Shown piece by piece: positions 23,011 through 35,200 of a DNA stretch of 64,000 nucleotides (position 1 is its first letter; each line of letters starts with the position of its first letter). The stretch is from Hyalella azteca (taxonomy: Eukaryota > Arthropoda > Malacostraca > Amphipoda > Hyalellidae). The stretch lies in assembly GCF_000764305.2 (NCBI RefSeq), contig NW_025944820.1, positions 1 through 64,000 of the forward strand, in the 5' to 3' direction. The notes beneath the pieces are model-generated. The model saw only the letters and a program-made list of their open reading frames with translations. It made no database searches and was not told the origin of the DNA. The translations under genes were made by a program, and so were the position numbers.

Positions 23011-26000
23011 TGAGGCTGAACCGTGGTTCCCGGCAGATGGCGTTCGATGTTCATTAATTTTATAGTAAAGCCATTCAATTTTATCGTAATCGCCCTGCAA
23101 TAATTATACGATTTTTCACTTATCAGTGATTATTTTTACTGTGCTTTGATAATCGTTGGATTACTCTGTTTCAGTTTTGGTCCGCACAGCATTTTACTTT
23201 CTCCCAAATTTGTTGAAAACACGCACAATTTGACGGCTGAGGTCAAATGTTCTATGTTATTTCTTTTGCGAAAAACATCAAATAGATGACTCATTTAATG
23301 ATTAAAACAATTAACCCACTGAAATTCAAACACTATCAAGGCCGAATTATTATGCGACTCGTTTGAGTGATAATTATCCGTATATCCTATCACTGTAATT
23401 TTAAACTTTCAATGTCGAAGTGTTATGTTACTAACCGTGGCCGCGTGTCTTAATTGTGCAGAAATTGCTACCAAGCAATTTCTGTTTTCTTGGTTGTTGA
23501 TACCAAGCAATTTCTGTTAACGATGTGCAGTGCCTTAACGCCATAACTTCAAAATTATTTTAAATAATTCATTTCGTCGCGTAGATGTTTTCTCTAGTCT
23601 TCTTCATCTTCCATCGCGAATGTATGTTTTCGTCATACTTCTTTTGTTTATTCTCTGGACGATAATGTAATAGAAAGATAATATTTTTTTCTACCGCTTC
23701 TATCCTTTGCCCTATACGGGTGATTAAATTTAATAATTTGCAATTTAAATTACTTCAAATTCTTCTAATCGATCTTTTACTAATATACTTTCTGAATGTT
23801 TCTTTAAAAATCCAATTAATCTTTGATGATATAGAATATAATTAAATCTTTGTTTTCTACTGTTAGCCCATGTTTCTTTGATAGAAGAAGTTCTAGTGAA
23901 AGAGTGCTAGTAAAGCTTTATAATAATTCTAGTTAGCGAAGAAAATAACATCTGTCGGGCATTATTTCAGCAATAAATTGAACATTAAAGTCTATTAGCG
24001 ATTGTGTTCCCTAATATGTGAATAAACAATATTTAGCTAAGCATAAAGATGCTATCGCCACGTATACGTTCTTAGTAGTAAATATTTCAATTGGTTGAAG
24101 TGAATTTCGATTGTATAATTTCAATTTTCGGTAGTATGCTCAGGAAAGCTTCTCACATAGCTTGTTCAAATACTAATTAGCTCCGCTGTGTAATCATTTT
24201 GGCTTTTTACCTCACATTTCGATATAAATTTCAGTATTTTGGTCGAAAACATAATGTTCTTTCAAAGTATAAGAGACGTTGTAGCTCACCGGCTATTCCC
24301 AAATATTCCAATAAAGTCCGCGCACAATGCGAAGAGATAGATTTCATTGAAATATATCAAAATCAAAGCCACGGCGGAAATCTTAGCGATCTTGGCATGT
24401 TCCAAAATCATGGCCAGAAGGCGGCCGTCGTCAATACGCACTCGTTGTCAGCTGAGATCTGCTGTTATATGACGTTACTTTGCTCGTTGTTAGTGATGCC
24501 GATAAAGTGCACACTTTTCCTCCATTATACTATCGATTCATACCGTTCCGTATATTACGTCCAATATTCTGTCGATTCATACCGTTCCGTATTACGTCCA
24601 ATATACTGTCCATTCATACCGTTACGTATTACGTCCAATATACTGTCGATTCATACCGTTACGTATTACGTCCAGTATACTGTCGATTCATACCGTTACG
24701 TATTACGTCCAATATACTGTCCATTCATACCGTTCCGTATTACGTCCAATATACTGTCGATTCATACCGTTACGTATTACGTCCAATATACTGTCGATTC
24801 ATTCCGTTACGTATTACGTCCAATTACTGTCGATTCATTCCGTTACGTATTATTCCAATATACCGTTGCGATTCATACCGATTCCAATACGTCGACCGTA
24901 TTGTAATCATGTGAATTTTCAACTGTTGCTGTTCTTCATCTTCTACAATGTGCGTAAAAGTTCAACATCTGGGAATTTTTCGTTTCATGTTCTGTTCTCT
25001 ACATTTCTAATTACCAAATGAATTAGACCTTTAAGCCGCTTCAACTCCCTATCACATATGTTGAATCCGACCAGGAAAAATCATACCAAAATATTTATTG
25101 CGCTTTTATTCATCTTTAAACCTTTGGGACTGACACACATATCCAAACATAACGACCTGCCAAGTGCAGGAGAGCTTTGGAATAATTCAAATGACACAAA
25201 GTTACTCAGTAAAAGGTCATCGTATCAATTGGAAAACGACTCATACATCAGAAATACAAATCAATTATCACCATATAAAAGGTAAGGATAAAACTCCTAA
25301 CAACATTAAATTTTTATTAACTACTTATAGCACATAACTGACATGTAGGAAACACAGGAACAAACTTCTGATCAAATCTGTCTGGTCTCTACTGGATGCA
25401 TGACGACAAATGAATTTATTTAACGAATACCATGTTTAAATGACACCTATTTTATATTTATAATTAACAGATTCATTTTACAGAATTTAAAATACCTCAA
25501 GCTTCTGGAAAATTGAAACACTATTTATCAGAAAAATCTAAATATCGGTAATTTTGCATCAGAAAATTATTTAAAATATTTTTTTACAGCTCGGTGATGA
25601 GTACGATGGTGAGTTCACTTGTGGGGTTGAATAACACTTCACAAAATACATGAGTTAGATTGGTACAGAGATGATGTCGAAGAAGCATGTAAAGGTCTTG
25701 CCGAAACAGTGAATTGTACAACATTATTTACAGGTGAAGGACTAGCAGTCTGTTGAGTTATGGATATGCATGAATAATGTAATTCTTTGGACGTGATCCA
25801 ATTGAATTAGAATTTGCAAGTCGGAAATTTAATTCTACTATTTTTTGAACAAGATACAAACAATCTATATCAGCAATACTATTTTGATTTTCCATTACAC
25901 TATTTTGGTTTTCCGTTAGGTACAGAATCTCTTCGTGGCGATCCAATCGTTTAGTTTTAGAGATAAACGATGTCATGTTTAACGCTTGCAAAGGTCCAAG

Positions 26001-27100
26001 TGCTACAGATCTATTATAGTACAATAACTAAATGAAAGAAGTAGACATTTTAATATTTAACAGACATTTCGCTATACATAGTGGTTCAATTTCCTGTTAA
26101 TATTTAGTATGCAATGAAAATTAGAGATAATTAAATTAAATCAATCAAAAGCAGATAATTCAAATTATTGATTTAAATTTACAATAAAAAAAATAAACCC
26201 CGATTAGGAACGTTAAAAACGAAACTTTGTAACAATATTGGGGAGGCCAGCCTGACATTATTAAAATAATCAATTTCCGTTTTATTAATTTAAGAATCTC
26301 ATCGCAAATTTTGCTCACCGTCTAATGAAAACCGGAAACATAAAACTGTTTCGTTTTCCTACAATAACTACAATAATTTAGATCCATGACCAATATTTCT
26401 ACAAAGAAAAATATTCAAAACTTTTGGGAAATATTCCAAACTTTTTTTGATGAAATATCGGCCATGCGTATGCCTCCTCGCTTCAGTAGTAGGAAATTGC
26501 ATAGAACGCAAGTGTAAAATTTACATGACGGCTTATTACACACTTAATAGCTGCAGCTTATGAATTTGACAGCTCAATTGCTTCAAAACATTCCTGACAT
26601 TTTTACTGAGTATTATACTATCTTCCAAACATTGAATTCTAATTATATTTTGAACAGTCAAGGGATTTCGCGCTCAACTGATTCATTTTCAAAGATTATG
26701 CAACTTTGATATTGATTTATCGAAGTTCGTTGTTAAAGAATGGCTGTTCAACGTACTCCGCTGAAATTCTCCTGAGAATTCATCACAACGTACTGAGCAA
26801 TAACTACACAATATAAGTTGAGGCTAATCCACCTCTTCACCATCCTCCGCCACCACCACCGTATCCTCCTCCACCACCACCACCACCACCGTAACCGCCA
26901 CCGCCACCTCCGCCGTATCCACCGCTGACGGGCACCAGCCTTATGACTCTGTACCGCTGGCCACCTCCACCCTTCTTTCCTCCACCACCGAAACCACCGC
27001 CTTTCTTTCCACCACCGCCAAAACCACGGCCCTTCTTCCCACCTCCACCACCGTAACCACCGCCACCACCGCCTTTCTTTCCACCTCCACCACCGTAACC
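23011..27100. repeat. Segmental duplication B, copy 2, left part
   Basis: Partner of 16313-20440, with the 32-bp array reduced to two units (23462-23520) and the 37-bp array enlarged. The long open frames at 24199-24914 are produced by that array. Confidence 0.8.
24530..24880 (+). repeat. 37-bp tandem array
   Basis: About nine units of CGATTCATACCGTTACGTAT plus TACGTCCAATATACTGT. The matching place in copy 1 (18168-18240) holds about two. Several frames are open through it by composition. Confidence 0.9.
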
Positions 27101-27586
27101 ACCACCACCACCTCCCTTCTTTCCGCCACCACCAAAACCACCACCCTTCTTGCCGCCTCCACCGCCTCCGTAGCTCATCACTCGATAACCACCACCACCG
27201 CCTCCTTTCTTTCCGCCACCACCGAATCCACCACCTTTCTTTCCGCCTCCACGTCCTCCCTTTTTACCACCTCCACCACCGCCAACTCTGACGAGTCTGT
27301 ATAGCACAGGCTGGTGTCCACCACCGCCTCCGTATCCACCGCCACCTCCACCATGTCCACCTCCTCCATACCCAACGCTGTGACCACCGCCATGTCCACC
27401 TCCACCATATCCACCGCCACCACCGCCATGTCCACCTCCACCGTATCCACCACCACCTCCGTGTCCACCTCCACCAAATCCACCGCCACCGCCACCGTAT
27501 CCACCACCACCTCCACCTCCCTTGTCACCATATGAGCCGCTGGCGAAGATGGTCACCGCCAAAACGACCCACGCGATTTTGGTTGC
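26837..27586 (-). CDS. Glycine-rich KKGG secreted protein, main exon (gene 3)
   Basis: A 249-codon exon and TGA. TTTTCTGCTCACAG is the 3' splice site, and the exon opens GCA ACC AAA ATC GCG TGG, in phase 0. Residues 1-17 give a signal core (IAWVVLAVTIFAS), likely cut near ASGS. There follow GGY/GGH repeats, HQPVLYRLVRV (about 91-101), three Lys-Lys blocks, YRVMSY (about 134-139), six more Lys-Lys blocks, RYRVIRLVPVS (about 211-221) and a polyGly/Tyr end with a final Trp. The order of hydrophobic inserts matches gene 1, but the Gly-Phe, Gly-Gly-Asn and acidic C-terminal parts of gene 1 are missing. No cysteine seen. The likely first exon is 35085-35093, giving Met-Arg-Thr before Ala-Thr-Lys and about 252 residues in all. 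Extracellular structural role inferred. Confidence 0.8.
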   Translation of the reverse strand, partial: ATKIAWVVLAVTIFASGSYGDKGGGGGGGYGGGGGGFGGGGHGGGGGYGGGGHGGGGGGYGGGGHGGGHSVGYGGGGHGGGGGGYGGGGGHQPVLYRLVRVGGGGGGKKGGRGGGKKGGGFGGGGKKGGGGGGYRVMSYGGGGGGKKGGGFGGGGKKGGGGGGYGGGGGKKGGGGGGYGGGGGKKGRGFGGGGKKGGGFGGGGKKGGGGQRYRVIRLVPVSGGYGGGGGGGYGGGGGGGGGYGGGGGGW

Positions 27587-28349
27587 CTGTGAGCAGAAAA
27601 AAAATAAATAAAACCGTTGTCATGTACACCTTATTACACTTTCTGTCTCAGCATAAATCATCTAGAAATTAGTCTGTTGGGAAAGATCAGCATTAGCAGA
27701 AAGAGATCAGCATTAGCAGAAAGAGATCAGCATTAGCAGAAAGAGATCGGCGATCGAAAACCAATTATTTTACAGTACACTCCATTGGTTAATTGATCAT
27801 TTCTAATCCGCGCATTGGCCTCCTGAAAAAAAAATCAAATTATTGTTGTTGTTGTTGTTGTTGTAATCGAATAGCATTTCCCTTTCTCTCTCAGGATTCG
27901 CCGTACGGCTGAGGCACCTTCGTATGGGCCAAATCAGACATCTGTTCCGTCACCTTTGCCCCCCACTTAGAGGGGACAGTATGGTTGTGTTGAGTTAAGA
28001 GGTTTTTCCTAACGAAAAGTTAGAAATCTCTTGCATTTTGTAAACAATGCAAAAGACGGTAGTCACTATTAAATGGAAACATCATAATAATATGCATTAA
28101 ATTATATCGAAAAATATCGATGGAAAATACTTTACACAGTAGTGATTGTCATTAAAATGTCTCCTGCCGAGACAAAAGTCACTTCGCGTCGCATCTAAAG
28201 AGAATTCATAATCCAGAATGACACAATCGATTATAGCTTACCCTGAAATGATGGTCAGGATAAGTATCAAAGTACTAAGTGAAGAGCCACAGGACAAGTA
28301 AATTAAAGTATTTCAAAATACGCGAAAGCCGCGTTACAAGCGCAGCTGC
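27587..28349 (-). other. Intron or upstream region of gene 3
   Basis: It begins with the splice acceptor, then a 20-bp array of about 3.5 units (27684-27748, AGATCAGCATTAGCAGAAAG), a (GTT)n run near 27845-27864 and AT-rich sequence. No first exon found here. Confidence 0.5.
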
Positions 28350-28472
28350 GCAGCCCAAGGCTGGCGGTTGCCGCAGCTCGCGCCATTGCGTCAGCGCGGG
28401 AAAGGAGCGATCGCCTAAGTTGCGCTTCGTAGCCTTCACCTCTCGCGACTTTCCCGCCATCAAGATGGGCCT
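28350..28472. repeat. GC-rich 123-bp element, copy 2
   Basis: Two mismatches to 9872-9994. The minus strand is open through it (part of 28496-28275), giving a basic peptide that includes MAGKSREVK, and the plus strand is open as well, so coding cannot be decided. Confidence 0.6.
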
Positions 28473-28476
28473 CTCA

Positions 28477-28766
28477 AGTCTGGCTCTGCCTACCAAACTT
28501 GTAGATTTTCGGTGTTTTGTACAATTCAGTGAAGTTGTACATGCATCGATGATGCATGCATTGACTCTGGCTCAGTCTACCAAACTTGTAGATTTTCGGT
28601 GTTTTGTACAATTCAGTGAGTTGTACATGCATGCATTGACTCTGGCTCTGTCTACCAAACTTGTAGATTTTCGGTGTTTTGTACAATTCAGTGAGTTGTA
28701 CATGCATGCATTGACTCTGGCTCTGCATACCAACCTTGTAGATTTTCGGTGTTTTGTATATTTTAA
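28477..28766 (+). repeat. 75-bp tandem array abutting the GC-rich element
   Basis: Four units containing CAAACTTGTAGATTTTCGGT and AGTTGTACATGCATGCATTG; the first is longer. A 25-codon period makes both strands open. It starts within about five bases of the 123-bp element, which has no such array in its other copy. Confidence 0.85.
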
Positions 28767-30900
28767 TGAGCAGTAATGAAACTTGTGTATTGGTTACGTA
28801 CATTGACAATCTATTTTCATTAATGATAACTGGATGGTTAGTTAACATTCGACCTACAATTTTGCTCGCCCTGTCAAATTATGGGCTTCAACTGCAAGTT
28901 TTTAGTAATAACAAGTGGTCAATAGGTCAAACGTAGTTAATTTTAAATTAAGTTCGATGTTTTTTTCTTAATATCCTCAAAGTTCTCAATCATTAAAAAA
29001 CGCCTCAAATATATATATTAAATTTTAATGACCCTTTAAAAAATACCGTTAGTTGCTGATGAATAAAAATTCATGTTTCTCAAGTTAATCAGAAAATATT
29101 ATATTAGTCATTCATGAATTTCAATTCATAAGTCTAGACTTGGGGATTCAAGACCTGCAGTGTCATCGTTTCCGCGATTTCCTGAGCTCTTCAATAAACA
29201 ATCCAAGGACTTCAAATGCTGTCAATGCACGGAAGTTGTGAACAAAAAATAAAAGGTAGCTCAAATGTTAGGGATTTAGATTCCATTAATGTAGGCGTTG
29301 GATAAAATATGCGTAAATGCAGGGAGGCTTCAGGCAAATTTTGCAATCGAAATTATCTTCGTAGTTATGTGCTCGTAGTTATGTACGTAGTTATGTATAA
29401 AAAATGCAATCCTCAAAGTTTCGGACACGATCTCATTTTAAAATAATCTTATTAAACCATTATTAACTTTTTATTAATTTTTGGCTCTTTGTGCTGCCTA
29501 TGATGCACATCAATCAAATTCTTTGACTACGAAGATTGTGTTCATTACACTTAAATAAAAGTTACTTTATTTGCATACACATTTGTAATGATAAATTCTT
29601 CCTGTGTCGTATATACATGAAATTCAGAACGAATATAAATGTTAAACTATGAGCTCTTTGATATTATGGGGATTGCAGCTCCGAGATAAGCATCGGTCTT
29701 TCATAAGCTTTCACTTCAATTATGACTTAAATTGGCGAGTGCTCCAGTTCTCAGGCCATTGAAATGATATGAAGAAGTAAGAGATATTCACAAGCTTTAG
29801 TGCGTTCTCTTTTGCAATGATATGTTGAATTACTTCCTTGTATATAGTGTACTTAATGAGGTAAGATTAACTGAAAGATATCATTCAGCTATGAATAATG
29901 TGATAACGTGTCTTCACAGTTGCTTTGGAAACATTTTTCAACCAACCCGTTCAAATTTAAGTCGGATGCATGAATTTTTCCATAAAATAACTTAAATTAT
30001 AGAAAAATTAGATATTTGTAGTGCTAGCGAGCAGGTTACTCATAAGAATCTTATATGATTGAGCAAAAATATAGAATTCTGAAGCAAGTTGGGAACAAGA
30101 TTGTTGCGAAATTTCTTTTGCATGCATTTACTTGATTTAGATAGAAGGTCAGTAGTGCGAAAAAATCTGAGGCAGCAACGGTAACCAGTTTTTAGGATTG
30201 ATGCAAAAAAAACTTTTTTAGCCGCGAACGTGCCAGTTCTCAAATCTGCTATTATGTTATAACCTTTAGAAGAAAAACGGTCATTAATCTTTATAACCAA
30301 TGTTGTAACGCTGAGCAATCTTCAAGAAAAAATTGTAAATATTCCCCCAGCAACCATTGTTTTTTACATACAACAAGAAAATGAATTGTTTTGTGTCAAA
30401 TCTTTCGAGCGAGAAGTTAACTCGGCCAATTTTTGTGTCATCAACAAAAAAAATAATAAAAGTTTGCTTGCAAAAACATTGAATTGAATTTTGGAAACGT
30501 GTTCCAACCAGAAACCATCGTTTTTAAACTCAGGAGTAAAAAACGTTTTTTGGACTCGAAGATATAAAACGTTTTCCAAGTAATATACTCCTATATAATA
30601 ACTATAAAATCACCTTTAGCCAAGGTTATTGTCAGAAAATACTTTCAATTGAAATAACTTCAATTCACTAATTCATTTAGTTAACGCTTTAAACTTATTT
30701 GAATTTAAAATTTCATCAATTTATTAGTTCATTCCGAAAATATTTTTTTTTCTATTCGGCAGATAGTAACAAAACAATCGGTGTAGGAAATGAAACTTGT
30801 TTTTGCAAACTTTGAAGTTGCGACAAAACTTCTTTCCACTTCCGCAGCGAACGATGCCAGCATTGTAGGTTCTCATCTTTTTATCTCCTATGCATGGTTC
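28767..30900. other. AT-rich stretch with no gene seen
   Basis: Only short open frames (30040-30318 and 30364-30579 on the minus strand), no domain, and no long array. It is within the proposed first intron of gene 3. Confidence 0.5.
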
Positions 30901-31239
30901 CCTTTCATCACATACAACATACTGACACCATGCCTTCCCAACATCTTTAAAAATGGTTTCATGTTACTCCTCGCCATGCACAAACACGATAGCGACACTA
31001 TACCTTCCCTTCGACTCGTATCTTAGTGGCATGATACCCCCTCACCATTTACAACCACTATACCGACACTATACTCAGATATTATCCGGTATAGCGGTTG
31101 CACGAAAACCCTCACCACATCCAAACACCATGCCGACACCATATACCCTATCATCGTTACCAATCGCGCTTACATGACATTCCTCTCTTCACAAACACGA
31201 TACCTTCTCATGGTATCGTATCTCGCTTACATAACTCTC

Positions 31240-31998
31240 TCTCACCACACGCACCATACCGACACCATACCTTCTCATGTTCTCGTATCTCGCATGATAC
31301 CCTCTCACCACACGCACCATACCGACACCATACCTTCTCATGATATCGTATCTCGTTTACATGACACCCTCTCATCACGCACACCATATCGACACCATAC
31401 CTAATCATGATCTCGTATCTCGCATGATGCCCTCTCACCACGAACACCATACCGACACCATACCTCCTCATGATCTCGTATCTCGCATGATTCCCTCTCA
31501 CCACACGCACCATACCGACACCATACTTTCTCATCGTCTCGTATCTCGCATGATGCCCTCTCACCACACGCACCATACCGACACCATACCTCCTCATCGT
31601 CTCGTTTCTCGCTTACATGACACCCTCTCACCATAAACACCATACCGACACCATACCTTCTCATGGTCTCGTATCTCGCATGATGCCCTCTCACCACACG
31701 CACCATACCGATACCATACTTCCTCATCGTCTCGTATCTCGTCTACATGACACCCTTTCACCACGCACACCATACCGACACCATACTTCCTCATCGTCCC
31801 GTATCTCGCATGATACCCTCTAACCACACGCACCATACCGACACCATACTTCCTCATCGTCTTTTATCTCGCTTGCATGATGCCCTCTCACCACACGCAC
31901 CATACCTTCTCATGGCCTCGTATCTCGTCTACATGATACCCTCTCACCACAAACACCATACCGGCACCATACCTTCTCATGATCTCGCATGATGCCCT
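31240..31998. repeat. 63-bp minisatellite, copy 2
   Basis: About twelve units of the repeat at 20444-20830, with degenerate units reaching back to about 30900. Longer units carry an extra CTTACATGACAC-like insert. Confidence 0.9.
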
Positions 31999-32826
31999 CT
32001 CACCACGCACACCACACCGTCAGATGGCGCCAAACACTTTCGCTTTAATCAGACAACGCGCGCCGCGTTTCCTGCGTTGAAGTGGCTTGCGTAAAAGCGA
32101 TTCTTCCCAGCGCGCCAAAAAATCATCACTTAATGATGTTTGTTGAAGGTAGAAAGTGGCGTCAGAGAGAGTAATAGTGTTGAATTGAGTGACGTCTGAC
32201 ATATGTTAAGTCAGCATATGGTCATGGGCATTATGCATGAATTGATGCAATATTTGTATTCTATTTTTGATCTTGCACTCGTAAAATCGAGTTTGATAAT
32301 TCATACTCTGTTCAAGGATGCTGTTCATAAGTATTTTCCATGATCGAATATTCGAATAGAGCCGTAATTTTTAAGCAATTATTGAATTAAAATCTTTTGG
32401 AAATGTTCACTCAATGACAGTAGTTGGTTTTTTATGTATCCAGCATCAAGCAATCTCGTTCGCGATTGTATGAGTGCGATTATAAAATCAATACATTATT
32501 TCTCTACAAATTTGCCTCGTTAAATGAGGAGGTATACATTTTTTATTGCTGCCCGCAAAAAAATCAATGCTTAGTTATCATAAAAATGGTGATTAATTGC
32601 AGAATAACAGCTTCGTTTTCATCTTACAAGTCTTTGTAAAATGTATTAAGAATAAATTTAGTCTTAAAAACTTTTAAACTTATTGGCCTTGATCATTGTG
32701 AATAATTAAAAGGTACAAAGCCCACGCACTCGAAGCAACGGCCTTCAAAATTATCTCCGCTTTTAGACCTCAGAATCCAGTGAATCTGCGAGATTCTTCG
32801 ATAAGCCGTCAGTTGAGCGCTCACAA
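31999..32826. repeat. Flank of 63-bp array, copy 2
   Basis: Partner of 20831-21660, one difference noticed. It joins directly to the 53-bp array. Confidence 0.8.
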
Positions 32827-32836
32827 TAACAGGAAA

Positions 32837-33497
32837 GCAGAACTGGACTGGTGTAAGAACAGCGCTCCAACGGCTGGTACAGGCTAAAAGCAGAACTGGA
32901 CTGGTGTAAGAACAGCGCTCCAGCGGCTTGTACAGGCTAAAAGCAGAACTGGACTGGTGTTAGAACAACGCTCCAGCGGCTGGCACAGGCTAAAAGCAGA
33001 ACTGGACTGGTGTAAGAACAGCGCTCCAACGGCTTGTACAGGCTAAAAGCAGAACTGAACTGGTGTTAGAACAGCGCTCCAACGGCTTGTACAGGCTAAA
33101 AGTAGAACTGGATTGGTGTAAGAAGTAGAACTGGACTGGCGCTCCAACGGCTTGTGCAGGCTAAAGGTAGAACTGGACCGGTGTTAGAACAACACTCCAA
33201 CGGCTAGAACAGGCCATAAGCAGAACTGGAATGGTGTAAGAACAGCGCTCCAACGGCTGGTATAGGCTAAAAGCAGAACTGGACTGGTGTACGAAAGCAG
33301 AACTGGACTGGTGTAAGAACAGCGCTCCAGCGGCTGATACAGGCTAAAAGTAGAACTGGACTGGTGTAAGAACAGCGCTCCAACGGCTGTTGCAGGTTAA
33401 AAGCAGAACTGATCTGGTGTAATAGTAGCGTGTTGACGGCCAAAACATGCCAAGGCCAGAAATTGACTGGACTAAAGGTAGCGTGTTCGCAGCCGGT
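32837..33497 (+). repeat. 53-bp tandem array, copy 2
   Basis: About eleven units like those at 22484-22982, with the same terminal tail. Confidence 0.9.
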
Positions 33498-33539
33498 ACA
33501 GGCCAAGGGTAAAACTGGAGGTAGGAGCACGGCCAAAAT

Positions 33540-35078
33540 CAGTCAACTGAGACTAAACTAATCTTATCTACGAGCAGATGAATACACTAAAAGTAGCGGC
33601 ATTTAAAAATATAGTTACAAATACAAAATGATCAAAAAAACAAAAAGGAAGTCAGTCATGCGATGTTCGATCATAACAACGAGATTGAGTTATGTTCTCT
33701 CTCGAGTGTTCAAATAAATTCCATTCAGTTGTTCGATTATAATGCCTCATTTAAACTAATGATCTTATTCCGTTCAACAATCACCTGAAAAATTAAGATA
33801 GACAGCGTAAACTGAAATTTAAAGTCCGAATACATAATTGTATGACTACCGCAAAATGTTTCTACGCAAAATTTAACTTTAAGAGTCAGTGTACAAGCGA
33901 AGGACTTTCCATGCGTGTCATCTGGAGGGAAAAGCACAGCAAAGAGACTAGGAAGCCTGCCACTCAAGCGTAAATCTTCTAATGGGCAAGAGAAAATACC
34001 GCACACTTGTAGTTGTTTGTTTAAATTTAGCTATGCATTGGACCTCAGTAAGATGGAAATTGATGTCCTGACAAAATCAAAGGTAATTACTCATTACTGG
34101 TCATAATTAGGTCTATTTTTTGCTTCTCAAGTCACACTTATATTACTCGATGGAGTTAAAATAAAGCGCGCACAATGCAATATCAGGTCAAATTTTAACC
34201 AATTTCGTTCAACGAAGGTAAACACTTTCAAGAGGGTTAAAAGATTAAAAAAAACTTTCGAGAGGAGAGGACTTTCCATTTCATCCCGCTGGGGGCCACG
34301 AGTTATTAATGGCTAAGCATTATGTGCTGATTCATGGTCAGATGTCACTGGCCAACATGTGCATATCTTCAACTGAAATTTTTACATGTAACGAAACTTT
34401 CAAGTATTAAGTGTTCACGGCAAACGACTTATACGATTTTTTTTACGTCAAACATTTTTTATTTTCATTTCTTTCATTTTCTTCATTTCGTTGACGGAAA
34501 CATTTTTTTTTTACGACAAACGACTTTTATGGATTTTTTTTATTCGCTAATCAAGAGGAATGAGAGACAAGATACAAATCTTGGGGAATGACAGATTTTT
34601 GTGCTATACAAGCGTTTCAAAGTTAATTAAAGATTGGGGGAAAGTTTAATAGTATACAATCAATTGCAATAATTTGTTACTTTTTCGGCTAGTATCAGCC
34701 TAGGTGAGAACTAGCTCTCTGTTTATTCATTTAAGACCTCAAGCTCAGCTTTATTAACGCCCAGACAACAAAACCAAGAAATAAACCCGATAGACAAAAT
34801 AATACCCTTCAGATATTACTAGTTGAACGTAAAAAAGCGTCGAATTTAGTATAAATTTGCTTTAAGTCATTTTTAAAAGGAGTTTGACATGATAATTACA
34901 CGAGGGGGTAGTAGCACAGGTGTCACGATATTAAAATCTATCTTATTGACAAAAATTACACATACATTCCACAATGTTACCAAATGAATAAATGTTACCA
35001 ACATTTATTCATCGACATTTTATAGCTGAAAATTAACGTAAAATTAACGTACGTATAACGAAAATTAAAGTAACGTCC
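33540..35078. other. AT-rich stretch with no gene seen
   Basis: Short open frames only (33737-34006 minus, 34334-34591 plus), without recognisable features. Under the gene 3 model this is intron. Confidence 0.5.
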
Positions 35079-35084
35079 ACTCAC

Positions 35085-35093
35085 CGTCCTCAT
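35085..35093 (-). CDS. Candidate first coding exon (Met-Arg-Thr) of gene 3
   Basis: ATG AGG ACG followed by GTGAGT (35084-35079) in phase 0. Joined to the gene 3 main exon it gives MRTATKIAWVVLAVTIFAS, a textbook signal peptide. The same layout, with Met-Lys-Thr, lies at 2340-2348. The intron would be about 7.5 kb and would span the minisatellites at 28.5-33.5 kb. It is the only such unit seen to the right of gene 3, but another gene outside my recognition could use it. Confidence 0.45.
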
Positions 35094-35200
35094 TATGCCT
35101 GATGAGTAGGGCAGGAAGTGCGTAGGAGTGACTGCCCTAAACTGTACAATTATTTACAGACAGAGATCGTGACCTGATCTCTACACTGTCTCTGTTTCCA
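35094..35200 (-). promoter_or_regulatory. Candidate core promoter and 5' leader of gene 3
   Basis: On the minus strand TAAATAA (35150-35156) lies about 25 bases before a CAGTCACTCCT initiator-like motif (about 35124-35134), a spacing normal for a TATA promoter. AATTGTACAGT, CAGAGATC and TACACTGTCT are shared with 2349-2460, while the intron side beyond the donor is unrelated. Confidence 0.4.

Noticed and set aside
24199..24914. 235-codon plus-strand frame
   Set aside because: Mostly the 37-bp array; copy B1 has only two units and no such frame.
26941..27535. Valine/glutamate- or serine/threonine-rich frames over gene 3
   Set aside because: Shifted or antisense readings of the same glycine-rich repeats.
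31174..31992. Several open frames with HHTHHTDTIPSH or YGVGMVRV repeats
   Set aside because: Produced on both strands by a stop-free array whose period is a multiple of three.
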